Source: Acidobacteriota bacterium
Lineage (GTDB): Bacteria > Acidobacteriota > Vicinamibacteria > Marinacidobacterales > Marinacidobacteraceae
Direction: 5' to 3'
Assembly: GCA_022822745.1 (NCBI GenBank)
Contig: JAJEAO010000114.1
Location: 1 to 64,000 of the forward strand
Length of the DNA: 64,000 bases
Made by a program: the position numbers and the translations under genes
The notes under the pieces: model-generated
Seen by the model: only the letters and a program-made list of their open reading frames with translations
What the model was told of the DNA's origin: nothing
Database searches by the model: none
Shown here: piece by piece, positions 37,760-46,978 of the stretch
Position numbering within the stretch: the first letter of the stretch is position 1
How the letters are laid out: every line of letters starts with the position of its first letter

Positions 37760-39612
37760 GATACGCAGTTGTTGTTGTTCTTCGAGCCCAGACTCTCGAG
37801 GAGAGCGACGGTCTCGGGGATCGGCGAAACTCGCTGGACCGGGCCGTTCGCCATGTCGGCCGTGGTCTGACCACGGCGGCTGACCGCAGTCACATCCCCG
37901 CCGTTCTCCACCAGGTAGAGGATCATTTCGTTGTCGCCGCGGGCCGCTGCGTGGTGGAGCGCGTTGTAGCCGTTGAAGTCGCGCTGGTTGATGTCGGCGT
38001 CCAGCTCCTCGATCAGGTAGCGGACTGCTGGCAGCCAGCCGTCCGGGGCGTGACGGTGCGCGTTCCCGGCGAATCCCTCGCCGTAGCCCACGCCGGACGC
38101 GGCGTGGATCGGATAGACACCCGGATCCCCGGCCTTGTACGGCGGCAGACCCGAGGGATCCGGTCCCATCGCGCTGAGATCGGTCGGCACCCACAGCCCG
38201 GGCGCTGCCGGGAGCACCGCCAGCGGCCCCTTGTCGGTGTTCGAGGCGATCGAGCCGCGCCGAAGAGGACGCGGCTGCGCCGCGCGCGTCGGGATGTGGG
38301 GATCGGCGCCGTACTCGACGAGCAGCTTCATCGCGGGCAGGTCGGTCGCATAGGCGGCGCGCCAGAAGGCCGTGGATCCCTGCGTATTCGCCAGGCCGCA
38401 GTTCCGGTTGCCGCAGCCGCTGTACACCATGTACCAGGGGTGCTCGTCGATCCGGGCGTCGGGATCGGCGCCCGCTTCGAGCAGCGCCCGCATCAGGTCG
38501 AGGTAGCTCGCCTGCTGGAACCCGTGCTGCTGCGGCTGGGGAAACCGCGTTCGCGGCTGCCATTTGGCGTTCACCGTCGCCCACAGCGGCGTGACGCCGT
38601 TGTCGGACGCGGCCACGTTCGGATCCGCTCCGCGTTCGAGCAACAGGAGCGCGAGGTCGAAGTGGGCGTTGATCGCCGCCATCAGAAGCGCGCTGGAGCC
38701 GTCGGCCTCCGAGAGCTGGTTGATGTCGGCGTCCCCGTCGAGAAGCGCGGTCACCGAATCGGTGTAGCCCTGTCGCGCGGCGTGGTGCAGCGCCGTGAGA
38801 CCGCCCTTGGCCTTGACCTGCGGCATCCGGAACCGGAAGAACGGATCGTCGCTGCCGTCAATCTCGGGAACCTCTCCGGCGACGTAGAAGTCGCGAGCCG
38901 CGAGCACGGCGGCTTGTACCTGGGCCGAAGTCGGGCTTCCCTCACCGGCGAACGCCTTCAGCACCTCGCGCTGCCGATTCCGGGCGCCCTGGGCCAGCAT
39001 GAAGTCATCCATGAGATCCACGGTGTGGCTGGCGAGGGCCGGGTCGGCGCCCCGCTCCAGCAGCGTGCGGATCGCGTAGAAGCGATCCTTCGAGGCCGCG
39101 AACACCAGCGGCGTCTGGCCCCAGGTCGCCTCGCGCGCATCCACTTCGGCGCCGGAATCGAGCAGCGCCGTGATGGCCTGGACGCTCCCCGCGGAGGCAG
39201 CGAGGTGGAGCGGGGTGGTGCCGTTCGAGCTCCGAACCGAGGCGTCAGCGCCGGCTCCGAGGAGCAGCTCGACGACTTCGGCCCGACCCGCCTCGCTCGC
39301 GATGTGGAGCGGCGTGTAGTCGCCGATCCGGGTCGTCGCGTCCACGGCGGCCCCGGCCTGCGCCAGCGTCCGGGCGAGTTCGACGTCACCGCGTTGCGCC
39401 GCCCAGTGGAGGGCGGACATCCCGTCGCCGTGGGCGGCGTTCGCGTCCTCCCCGTCGGCCAGGAGCGTTCTCACCGAGGCGAGGTCGCCCATCCGCGCCG
39501 CATCGGCAACGGGCGCCGCCGCGGGCGGGGCCGTGATCCCGACGGTGGCGAGGAGCAGCAGCGACGCGGCAGCGACGCCGAGCCGGATCCGGATTCCACG
39601 AAGTTGGCGCAC
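37753..39612 (-). CDS. Exported ankyrin-repeat protein
   Basis: The 619-residue protein has a signal peptide (LGVAAASLLLLATVGITAPPAAA) and about ten ankyrin repeats, with consensus units such as GMSALHWAAQRGDVELARTL, DYTPLHIASEAGRAEVVELL and GYNALHHAAARGDNEMILYL. A longer non-repeat insert (about 180-270) and a Pro/Gly-rich segment (about 440-520) break the array. It ends NNNNCVSC, with a Cys pair. Ankyrin proteins of this kind accompany DUF1552/DUF1592 pairs in several uncultivated lineages. GTG 39612 is preceded by GGGAGAGAG. It likely shares a transcript with the DUF1552 gene upstream. Confidence 0.92.
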   Translation of the reverse strand: MRQLRGIRIRLGVAAASLLLLATVGITAPPAAAPVADAARMGDLASVRTLLADGEDANAAHGDGMSALHWAAQRGDVELARTLAQAGAAVDATTRIGDYTPLHIASEAGRAEVVELLLGAGADASVRSSNGTTPLHLAASAGSVQAITALLDSGAEVDAREATWGQTPLVFAASKDRFYAIRTLLERGADPALASHTVDLMDDFMLAQGARNRQREVLKAFAGEGSPTSAQVQAAVLAARDFYVAGEVPEIDGSDDPFFRFRMPQVKAKGGLTALHHAARQGYTDSVTALLDGDADINQLSEADGSSALLMAAINAHFDLALLLLERGADPNVAASDNGVTPLWATVNAKWQPRTRFPQPQQHGFQQASYLDLMRALLEAGADPDARIDEHPWYMVYSGCGNRNCGLANTQGSTAFWRAAYATDLPAMKLLVEYGADPHIPTRAAQPRPLRRGSIASNTDKGPLAVLPAAPGLWVPTDLSAMGPDPSGLPPYKAGDPGVYPIHAASGVGYGEGFAGNAHRHAPDGWLPAVRYLIEELDADINQRDFNGYNALHHAAARGDNEMILYLVENGGDVTAVSRRGQTTADMANGPVQRVSPIPETVALLESLGSKNNNNCVSC

Positions 39613-39650
39613 GAACTCTCTCCCTTTCTCTCCCGTCGTTGTGCGGTCGG

Positions 39651-41060
39651 TCAGTCGGTCTCCACGACCGGCGCGTTCAGCTCCAGCGTTCCGTTGCTGT
39701 CTCCGAAGGACTCCATTTCCAGACCCAGCGACTGGACGAGAGCCAGCATCGCGTTCGCCATCGGGGTTCCGTCCGTCGCCTTGATGTGGATGTTGCCGGT
39801 CAGGTGGCCGTCGGCCCGGCCCAGGAAGATGAGCGGGCAGCGCCGGTGGTTGTGGATGTTCGCGTCGGCCATCGGGGAGCCCCAGATGATCGCGGTCTTG
39901 TCGAGGAGCGAGATCCCGCCCTCATCCGTCTTCTGCAGCTTCTCGAGGAAGTAGGGGAGCTGGCCCACCCGGTACTGGCAGATCGTGTTGAAGTCCATGA
40001 TCCGCTTCTCGTCGTTGCCGTGGTGGGAAGCGGGGTGGAACGGAGAGGTCGTGCCGCTCTCGGGGAACGAGCGGTTCTGCGCGTCCCGGCCGGTCTTGAA
40101 CGAGATGACGCGGGTCATGTCGGTCTCCATCGCCAGCACCTGGAGATCGAACATGAGCTGCATGTGCTCCGTGAACGAGTCCGGCACACCCGCGGGGGCG
40201 TCGGGGAGCTCCCGCGCTTCCCCGCTGTTGTTGTAGTTCTCGACCATCTGGATGCGCCGCTCGACCTCCCGAACGTCATCCAGGTACCGGTCCATGCGGA
40301 GGCGGTCCACATCGCCGAGATGCTTGCGAACCTCGGAGGCGTCACTCAGGATCCAGTCGAGGATGCCCCGGCGGGTCGCCCGGCGCTCGGCGCGCTCCTC
40401 GGGCGTGGCCCCGGCCCCGAACAGCATCTCGAAGGCGACGCGGGGATCCCGGATCATCGGGAGCGGGTCGCTCGGCGTGGACCAACTGATCGAGTCGGTG
40501 TAGGCGCACGAGTAGTTGTAGGTGCACCCGCCCGCCTGGTCGAGGTTCTCGATGCAGAGCTGGAGCGACGGCATCGGGGTGTTCTGCCCGAACTCGGTGG
40601 CGTAGTACTGGTCGAGCGACTTGCCCACCCAGAGGTCCGACCCCTGCGTCTGCTTCGGATGGGACTGGGTCAGGAAGACCGAGGAGGAGCGGAAGTGATC
40701 CCCTCCGATCTCCGGGGGACTGAACGCCTCGGCCATCCGGCAGTCCGTGTTCGAGACGATCGTCAGGTAGTCCTGGAACGGCTCGAGCGACTTCAGCGCG
40801 TTGTCGGCCGTCATCGTGAAGTCACGCCCCACCTTCGCGGGCGCGAAGAGATGCTGGCTCTCGCCCCACTCGTTGCAGCCGGGGAGGCCGTGGACTTCCT
40901 CGATGCACACGAGCCGGGTCACGTCGGTCGCCTCGGCCGCTTCGGCGCGCCCGGATCGGCCGGCGGGAACCATCGCGTCGAGGAACGGCAGGGCGACCGA
41001 GGCGCCCATGCCCCGCAGGACGGTCCGACGGGGAAGGTGTTTTCCGGTCAGGATCGACAT
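39651..41060 (-). CDS. DUF1552 family protein with Tat-like leader
   Basis: The 469-residue protein matches the DUF1552 family: a twin-arginine-like leader (PRRTVLRGMGASVALPFLDAM), then LVCIEEVHGLPG, SDLWVGKSLDQYYA, ISWSTPSDPLP and a metal-enzyme-like C-terminal region including HHGND and IIWGSPMADANIHNHRR. These proteins almost always follow a planctomycete-type cytochrome and resemble sulfatase/phosphoesterase folds distantly; no reaction is proven. It is 37 bases after the cytochrome gene, so a two-protein periplasmic unit is likely. Confidence 0.92.
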   Translation of the reverse strand: MSILTGKHLPRRTVLRGMGASVALPFLDAMVPAGRSGRAEAAEATDVTRLVCIEEVHGLPGCNEWGESQHLFAPAKVGRDFTMTADNALKSLEPFQDYLTIVSNTDCRMAEAFSPPEIGGDHFRSSSVFLTQSHPKQTQGSDLWVGKSLDQYYATEFGQNTPMPSLQLCIENLDQAGGCTYNYSCAYTDSISWSTPSDPLPMIRDPRVAFEMLFGAGATPEERAERRATRRGILDWILSDASEVRKHLGDVDRLRMDRYLDDVREVERRIQMVENYNNSGEARELPDAPAGVPDSFTEHMQLMFDLQVLAMETDMTRVISFKTGRDAQNRSFPESGTTSPFHPASHHGNDEKRIMDFNTICQYRVGQLPYFLEKLQKTDEGGISLLDKTAIIWGSPMADANIHNHRRCPLIFLGRADGHLTGNIHIKATDGTPMANAMLALVQSLGLEMESFGDSNGTLELNAPVVETD

Positions 41061-41097
41061 GGTCGGTTTTCTCCTCAGTTCGGTTGTCGGTTCTCGA

Positions 41098-43521
41098 TCA
41101 GTTCTCGAGGGCGGCCAGGGTGGTCTCGGGCGGGGCTTCGGCCCGCTTCCGCTGGAAGGCGTCGCTGCGGATCACTCCCATGATGAGCGACGCCATCCGG
41201 TAGTCGTTCGCCTCCGCCTCGCGGGCGATGGCGCGGATCGTCGGCTGGTCGAACGCCTCGGCCCGGCGCCCGACAGCAAACGCGAGCAGGTGCTCGGTGA
41301 ACGTGCGCACCAGCGGGATGGGCCGCACGAGCAGCGCGTCCACGAGCTGGTCCGGACTCGAGACCGGCGTGCCGTCGTAGAAGTCGCCGGAGGTGTCCAG
41401 CGGGGCGCCGTTCTCGCGCTGCCGCCACTTCCCGGTCACATCGAAGTTGTCGAGCGCGAGCCCGATCGGATCGATGAGACGATGGCAGGAGTTGCAGCTC
41501 GGGTTCGCCGCGTGCATCTCGAGCCGCTCGCGCGTCGTCAGGACGCGGCCATCCGCCGTTCCGGCGGTCTCCTCGAAGGTCGGGATATCGGGCGGCGGCG
41601 GGGGCGGCGGGGTTCCGAGCAGAACCTCCATGACCCACTTGCCGCGAAGCACCGGGGAAGTGCGGTTCGCCAGCGAGGTCAGCACGAGGACGCTCCCGTG
41701 TCCGAGGATTCCGCGACGGGTCTCGTCGGGGTAATCCACGCGCCGGAAATGCGAACCGGCGACGCCGGGGAACTCGTAGTGCCGCGCCAACCGCTCGTTG
41801 ACGAAGGTGTAGTCGGCGCGGAACAGGTCCAGGAGGCTCCTGTCCTGCTGGACGAGATGCGCGAAGAACATCTCGGTCTCGCGCCGCATCGCCTGCGCCA
41901 GGTTCTCGTCGAAGTTCGGAAAGAAGTTCGGGTCGGGACGGACCTTGTCCATGTCCTGCAGTCGGAACCACTGCGCGCCGAACCGGCGGCCGAGAGCGGC
42001 GGATCGCGGGTCCGCCAGCATCCGGAGCGCCTGTCGGTCGAGCTCTTCCGGCGTCAGGAGTCCCTGTTCGGCGATCGCCTGGAGCTCGTCGTCGGGGGGC
42101 GTCCCCCACAGGAAGAAGGAGAGGCGGGACGCGAGGTCGAGGTCTCCGAGCCGATAGCCGCGCTCGGAGGCGTTCCGCGGCTCGCGCTCGAGCCGGAGAA
42201 CGAAATGGGGACTGGCGAGGATCGCCTCCAGCGCCGTCCGGACGCCGATCTCGAAACCGCCGACGCCGGCGCCCTCGTCGAAGAAGCGCAGCAGACCCTC
42301 GACCTCGCCCTCGTCCAGCGGCCGCCGCCAGGCTTCCCGCCCCAGCCGAGCCAGGATCCGGCCGGCGCAGGGCCGCCGCTCGTCCGGCGTCGTCGGCCTG
42401 CAGGTGAAGATGCGGCGCCGGCTCGGCGTCTCGGAGAGTCCGGTCGGGTTGTAGGGGCCGTTGATGATCAGATCCCGCACGTGCGGCAGGGTCGTGATGC
42501 CGGCGCCGCCCGAGCCGCCCCCGGCGTAGGACCAGTCGTGCGGCCGGATCAGATCCTCGTAGGGACCGTCCTGCCGCCGGACGAACGCGGCGGCGACCCG
42601 ATGGGCGCCCGCCCGGACGAAGACGGGCGCCGTCAGCGTGACGTCGCTGTCCCGACCGTCGGCGCCCACCACGCGGTTCGTGTCGTAGGGGAGGAGAGCG
42701 ACCCGTTCCCCGTCGATCGAGACGTCCACATCCGCGATCCGGGTGTTGGCCCCGGAGGTGAAGGTGATCCCGAACATGTACTCGGCGTCCGCCGGGAACA
42801 CGTGATCCACGACGAGCCCGCCGCGGGTCCCGTAGGGCGCCCCTTCGATGTGGTCCCACGGGTGCTGCGACAGGTACTGCGAGTTCGTGTACGTGTGGTC
42901 CACCGCCGCCACCGACCGCTCGCCGACCGCGAGTCGGCTGATCGAGCTGGCCGCGTTCAGGTAGGCCTCGAGCAGCGTCGCCGAAAGCGTCTGGGCCTCG
43001 GCGATGTTGTCGAAGCTGTGGGCGACCGGATCAAGGGGCAGCCAGTCGCCCGCGTCCACATCGAGCGAAAGGAGATCGCGGATCGCCTCCGCGTATTCCG
43101 CGCGGTTCAGCCGCTGGAACGGCCGGCTGCCCGGATCGGGCGAAAGCTCGGCGGCGGCGTCCAGCCGGGTCTCGAGCGTCTCGACCAGGTTCAGCAGCTC
43201 GGCGCCGCTCGCGCGCCGGATGCTGGCGGGCGGCATCATGCCGGCCCGGAGCTTCCGGACCATCTCCTCGGCGACATCCATGTCCTCGCTGGCGTTCGCG
43301 ACATCGAAGTCGGCGAGCGACATGTTGCCCGCCTTCATGCGCTCGTTGTGGCACATGGTGCAGGTGCTCTGCACGACCCGGTTCGCTTCGGAGACCGGGG
43401 CGACGCCGCTCGGCTCCGCCGGACTCTGGTCCGCCGAGGTCTGGGTCGCAGCCGGACTGCCCACGAGGAGACCCGACAGCGCAAGAAGCCCCAGACGCCT
43501 GGAAAGTTGCATTTTCGTCAT
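41098..43521 (-). CDS. Multi-domain c-type cytochrome (DUF1587/1592/1588/1585 family)
   Basis: The 807-residue exported protein has a signal peptide (RRLGLLALSGLLVGSPAA), a haem motif CTMCH at 54-58, a jelly-roll-like carbohydrate-binding-type region (about 190-300), the DUF1592 and DUF1588 blocks with LASRLSFFLWGTPPDDEL and LSLDVDAGDWLPLDP, the proline-rich hinge TPPPPPPPDIP, and a second haem motif CNSCH at 676-680 in the DUF1585 end. Such proteins occur with DUF1552 and are thought to attack complex substrates outside the cytoplasm. ATG 43521 starts the signal peptide; ATG 43512 is possible. Confidence 0.92.
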   Translation of the reverse strand: MTKMQLSRRLGLLALSGLLVGSPAATQTSADQSPAEPSGVAPVSEANRVVQSTCTMCHNERMKAGNMSLADFDVANASEDMDVAEEMVRKLRAGMMPPASIRRASGAELLNLVETLETRLDAAAELSPDPGSRPFQRLNRAEYAEAIRDLLSLDVDAGDWLPLDPVAHSFDNIAEAQTLSATLLEAYLNAASSISRLAVGERSVAAVDHTYTNSQYLSQHPWDHIEGAPYGTRGGLVVDHVFPADAEYMFGITFTSGANTRIADVDVSIDGERVALLPYDTNRVVGADGRDSDVTLTAPVFVRAGAHRVAAAFVRRQDGPYEDLIRPHDWSYAGGGSGGAGITTLPHVRDLIINGPYNPTGLSETPSRRRIFTCRPTTPDERRPCAGRILARLGREAWRRPLDEGEVEGLLRFFDEGAGVGGFEIGVRTALEAILASPHFVLRLEREPRNASERGYRLGDLDLASRLSFFLWGTPPDDELQAIAEQGLLTPEELDRQALRMLADPRSAALGRRFGAQWFRLQDMDKVRPDPNFFPNFDENLAQAMRRETEMFFAHLVQQDRSLLDLFRADYTFVNERLARHYEFPGVAGSHFRRVDYPDETRRGILGHGSVLVLTSLANRTSPVLRGKWVMEVLLGTPPPPPPPDIPTFEETAGTADGRVLTTRERLEMHAANPSCNSCHRLIDPIGLALDNFDVTGKWRQRENGAPLDTSGDFYDGTPVSSPDQLVDALLVRPIPLVRTFTEHLLAFAVGRRAEAFDQPTIRAIAREAEANDYRMASLIMGVIRSDAFQRKRAEAPPETTLAALEN

Positions 43522-43609
43522 TGTTTCGATCGCCGCCTGAAAAGGAGGACGCACCCACTCGCCACTCCCGGGAAGCATCGGCGATTATGCCGGTTCGTCC
43601 CTCCGGGTG

Positions 43610-45124
43610 TCAATTCGCAGGGAGTCCGGGAGAGCGCCGCGGGATGGCCCCGTACTCCTTTCCGATCATGGACTTGGATGCGTCTGGAGACGCCCGCCCG
43701 AACCGTCGGGGAGACGCCTCGGCGACGGGTTCGGAATCGGGAGGGCGACGCGGCCGCTCGAGGGCGTGGGCGAGCTGGAGAACGCCGAAGTCGTCGCGGG
43801 GCCTCCCGACGATCTGAAGTCCGACCGGGAGGCCGTCGCGGGTGAGACCGAACGGCGCCGAGGCGGCGGGCGCGCCCAGCACCGAGATGAGCGAACAGGA
43901 GCCCATCCACTCGGTGTAGGTCTCCATTTCGACGCCGGCGATCTCGCGCACCCACTCGACCTCCACCGGAAACGGCGGAACCTGAACCGTCGGGAGCAGC
44001 ATGAAGTCGTGCCGCTCGAAGAATCGCCGCGCGCGGTCAAGGAGACGCGCCCAGCGACGGCTCGCGGCGGCCAGGTCGGGGGCCCCGAGTTTCCTCCCCT
44101 GCTCGATGTTCCAGACCACGGTGTCCTTCATCCCGGCCCGGCGCCGATCGAGCAGCGGCCCGAGCAGGGTCTCGAACCACCACGCCCTCCACGCGTCGAA
44201 GATGTCGCTCGCCCCGGCCATGTCGGGCGCGTCCTCCTCCACCTCGCACCCCAGATCCGACAGCGCCTGCCGCGCGGGGACAAGCGCCTCCCGCACCGAA
44301 GAGTCGAACGGGAGTCCGGCGAAGTCGCCCGCCCACGCCACCCGGACGCCCCGAAAGTCCCGTTCCAGCGGCTGGCGGAACGAGGCGCCCGGAGTCTCCA
44401 GCGACCTCGGATCCCGCCGGTCGGGCCCCGCGATGGCGCTCAGGAGGAGCGCGGCGTCGGCAGCGGTGCGCGCCATCGGACCCTGGACCGGGACCGGGAA
44501 CCAGGGCGCCTCTTCGGGCCACACCGGGACGCGTCCGGGCGTGGGGCGCAGCCCGAAGACTCCGCAGAAGCTGGCCGGATTGCGAAGCGACCCCCCGAAG
44601 TCGCTCCCGTCGGCGAGGGGAACCATCCCCGACGCCAGCGCCGCCGCCGAGCCGCCGCTGCTTCCGCCCGTCGTGCGCGCCGGATCCCACGGATTCCGGG
44701 TGATCCCGAAGACGGCATTGAACGTCTGCGATCCGGCGCCGAACTCGGGGGTGTTCGTCTTGCCGACGACGATCGCGCCCGCAGCGCGATGGCGCTCCAC
44801 GATCAGATCGTCCGCATCGGGGATCGAGTCGGCGAAGATCGGCGAGCCGAGCGTCGTCCGCAGGCCCGCGGTGCGGTGGAGATCCTTGACGGCGATCGGC
44901 AGCCCGTGGAGAGGGCCGAGCGGTTCTCCGCCCGCCACCGCCCGATCCGCGGCTTCGGCCTGTCGTCGCAGATCCGACTCCGGGGCGAGCGTGACGATGG
45001 CGTTCAGACGCGGGTTGACGTCGCGGATGCGGTCGACGTGGGCGGAGAGGACTTCCACGGCCGAGACCTCGCGGCGCGCGATCCAGCGCACGAGGTCGCG
45101 GGCGGACGCGTGGATCAGGTCCAA
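43610..45124 (-). CDS. Amidase signature family enzyme
   Basis: The 504-residue hydrolase has the Ser-cisSer-Lys catalytic set: K80 in PIAVKDLHRT, the cis-Ser in TTGGSSGGSAAALASG (about 155-156) and the nucleophile S179 in DGSDFGGSLRNPA. Amidases of this family hydrolyse amides such as indoleacetamide or peptide amides; there is no evidence for GatA, as GatB/C are absent. The start is TTG 45124, 19 bases after the isomerase stop, so both are probably cotranscribed. The C-terminal part (about 400-504) has the usual LISVLGAPAASAPFGL. Confidence 0.9.
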   Translation of the reverse strand: MDLIHASARDLVRWIARREVSAVEVLSAHVDRIRDVNPRLNAIVTLAPESDLRRQAEAADRAVAGGEPLGPLHGLPIAVKDLHRTAGLRTTLGSPIFADSIPDADDLIVERHRAAGAIVVGKTNTPEFGAGSQTFNAVFGITRNPWDPARTTGGSSGGSAAALASGMVPLADGSDFGGSLRNPASFCGVFGLRPTPGRVPVWPEEAPWFPVPVQGPMARTAADAALLLSAIAGPDRRDPRSLETPGASFRQPLERDFRGVRVAWAGDFAGLPFDSSVREALVPARQALSDLGCEVEEDAPDMAGASDIFDAWRAWWFETLLGPLLDRRRAGMKDTVVWNIEQGRKLGAPDLAAASRRWARLLDRARRFFERHDFMLLPTVQVPPFPVEVEWVREIAGVEMETYTEWMGSCSLISVLGAPAASAPFGLTRDGLPVGLQIVGRPRDDFGVLQLAHALERPRRPPDSEPVAEASPRRFGRASPDASKSMIGKEYGAIPRRSPGLPAN

Positions 45125-45143
45125 CGGCCGCTCCTGCCCGAAG

Positions 45144-46895
45144 TCACGCCGCGAGCACCCGGTCCAGCCGGTCGAGCAGCGCCCGCAGCCCCCGGTCCCC
45201 GGGCGCGGGGGCGTCCAGCCAGAGAACCCGCCGGCCCAGCCGCCGCAGCTCCTCGTGGTCCGCGGCCGCCTGAAGCGCAGCCAGCCGTCCCGTTCCCAGC
45301 CGCCCGGGCGCCCCCGGAACCTCCAGATCGGGGCCGTCGGATTCCCACCGGAGCATCAGCACCGCGAGATCCCGGGAGCCTCCCTTCTCGAGCTGGCCGA
45401 GCGAATGGAGGAGCTGCGAACCGAAGCCGGCCGCGGGGAAGGCGCCGAACCGCTCCGCGATGCGACGACGCAGCGTCCGGATTCCGGCCTCGGCGGCGGC
45501 GCTGCGGTGGCCGAAGGCGTTGATCGCCAGACCCCCCTGCGCTGCCCGGGCCAGGAACGCCCCGATCGCCGCGTCCCCGACGGGGGCGGGGCCGGGCGCT
45601 CCCGCTGGATCGTTCACGAGGCGGCGCGCCGCTTTCCTGGCCGCTTCCACATCGGGCTGGTCGTAGGGATCCACTCCCATGCGCCAGGCCGCCACCGCGA
45701 TCGCGACCTGCCAGCGGAACACGGCGGCGGGCAGCTCGATCGGGGTGAGCGGGACTGCGATCCAGGGAACCCCCGCCCGCACCATGTCGAGACGCTCGGC
45801 CCCGCCATCCTCCTCTTCGCCGAGGTGGATCCGGAACCCGTTCGCCGGCGGGACCGACGGGCGGGGCGCCGGAGGCAGCACGATGGGGACGATCCCCTTC
45901 CCCTGCTTCCCGGTGCTCTCGGAGCACATCTGCTCCAGCCACTCCAGCATGGCTCGGTAGCGGGGCGCCGCCGACCAGTGCGCGACCGGGCGCCCTGCCT
46001 CCGCGAGACGCGCGAGGAGCACGCCGAGCCGGAACCCGAAGTCCGGCACGTCGAACACTCCTTCGTCCATCGGGTTCGGCGGCGGGGGCGGCGGGCCGTC
46101 GAGGCGATCGCGGACCCGGCGGGCATCTTCGAGCCCGGGACCGGGATCAAGCCCCGCGAGCACCGCCGGCAGGAGGCCGAAGGGTTCCAGCCCGGAGAAA
46201 CGGCCCCCGACCCGGGGACTCCCGGCGAAGCGGGCCCGATAGTCGCGCCCGGCCCATTCGAAGAGCGGGGAACCCCGATCGCTGATGGCCAGCAGCCGGC
46301 GCCGGACCGGACAGCGCTCGGCTCGGAGGCGTTCCGCGACCACGCCCTCCAGAGCCAGCGTCTCCGCCGTGACACCCGACTTGGACGCCACCACGAACGC
46401 CGTGCTGCGGAATTCCGGAGCGTCGAGCAGCTCCCGCGCCGCCTCGGGCGCGAGGCTCTGCAGCACCCGGACTTCCAGCCCCGCTCCGCGGTCCGGCAGG
46501 CCCTCGACCAGGGTCTCCGCGACCAGCGCCGACCCGCCCATCGCGATCACCACGACGCGGGAAATCCCTTCGGAGACCAGCTCCCGCCGGAGCGTCCGGT
46601 ATCTCGCGAGCTCCGCCGCCGCGATCCGGGGCCGGTCCACCCACCCCAGCCGGTCGGTCGGGCTCCGCTCGTTCGTGCCCCCGAGCCCGCCGGGCGCGCC
46701 CCCCTCCCGCTGGAGCCGGTCGGCCTCGGCCACGGAAGGGAGGACATCGGGAACGCCCTCCACCCGGAAGCTCATCCCGGCGCCGGCGCGGCGCCCGGAG
46801 ACGGCTGCGTACAGAGGCAGGCGCGGAGGCTCCGGGGTGGGCGGGGCGGCGGGCGCATCGGCGGATCGCCGGGAATCCTGCCATTCCCGACCCAC
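45144..46895 (-). CDS. Glucose-6-phosphate isomerase-like SIS-domain protein
   Basis: The 583-residue protein has Pgi hallmarks: MGGSALVAETL, the phosphate loop VASKSGVTAETL, VGGRFSGLEPFGLLP and GKQGKGIVPIV. Its order and the trailing helices resemble the isomerase half of transaldolase-isomerase fusion enzymes, but the transaldolase half is missing here. It should interconvert glucose-6-phosphate and fructose-6-phosphate in the cytoplasm. The start is uncertain: GTG 46895 gives a Pro-rich leader, while ATG 46775 begins just before the fold. It is divergent from the MsrP-like gene. Confidence 0.8.
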   Translation of the reverse strand: MGREWQDSRRSADAPAAPPTPEPPRLPLYAAVSGRRAGAGMSFRVEGVPDVLPSVAEADRLQREGGAPGGLGGTNERSPTDRLGWVDRPRIAAAELARYRTLRRELVSEGISRVVVIAMGGSALVAETLVEGLPDRGAGLEVRVLQSLAPEAARELLDAPEFRSTAFVVASKSGVTAETLALEGVVAERLRAERCPVRRRLLAISDRGSPLFEWAGRDYRARFAGSPRVGGRFSGLEPFGLLPAVLAGLDPGPGLEDARRVRDRLDGPPPPPPNPMDEGVFDVPDFGFRLGVLLARLAEAGRPVAHWSAAPRYRAMLEWLEQMCSESTGKQGKGIVPIVLPPAPRPSVPPANGFRIHLGEEEDGGAERLDMVRAGVPWIAVPLTPIELPAAVFRWQVAIAVAAWRMGVDPYDQPDVEAARKAARRLVNDPAGAPGPAPVGDAAIGAFLARAAQGGLAINAFGHRSAAAEAGIRTLRRRIAERFGAFPAAGFGSQLLHSLGQLEKGGSRDLAVLMLRWESDGPDLEVPGAPGRLGTGRLAALQAAADHEELRRLGRRVLWLDAPAPGDRGLRALLDRLDRVLAA

Positions 46896-46978
46896 CGATG
46901 CCGCTCCGGCGGGGCGGCTACCATTCGAGAGCGCGTCCGAAGCAGCCGTCAGGAACGTTTCGGGGCCGGGAGGGAACC

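Noticed and set aside
40801-43845. 1014-residue open frame on the plus strand opposite the DUF1592 cytochrome
   Set aside because: The opposite strand encodes a complete cytochrome with two haem motifs; the plus frame has no recognisable domain.
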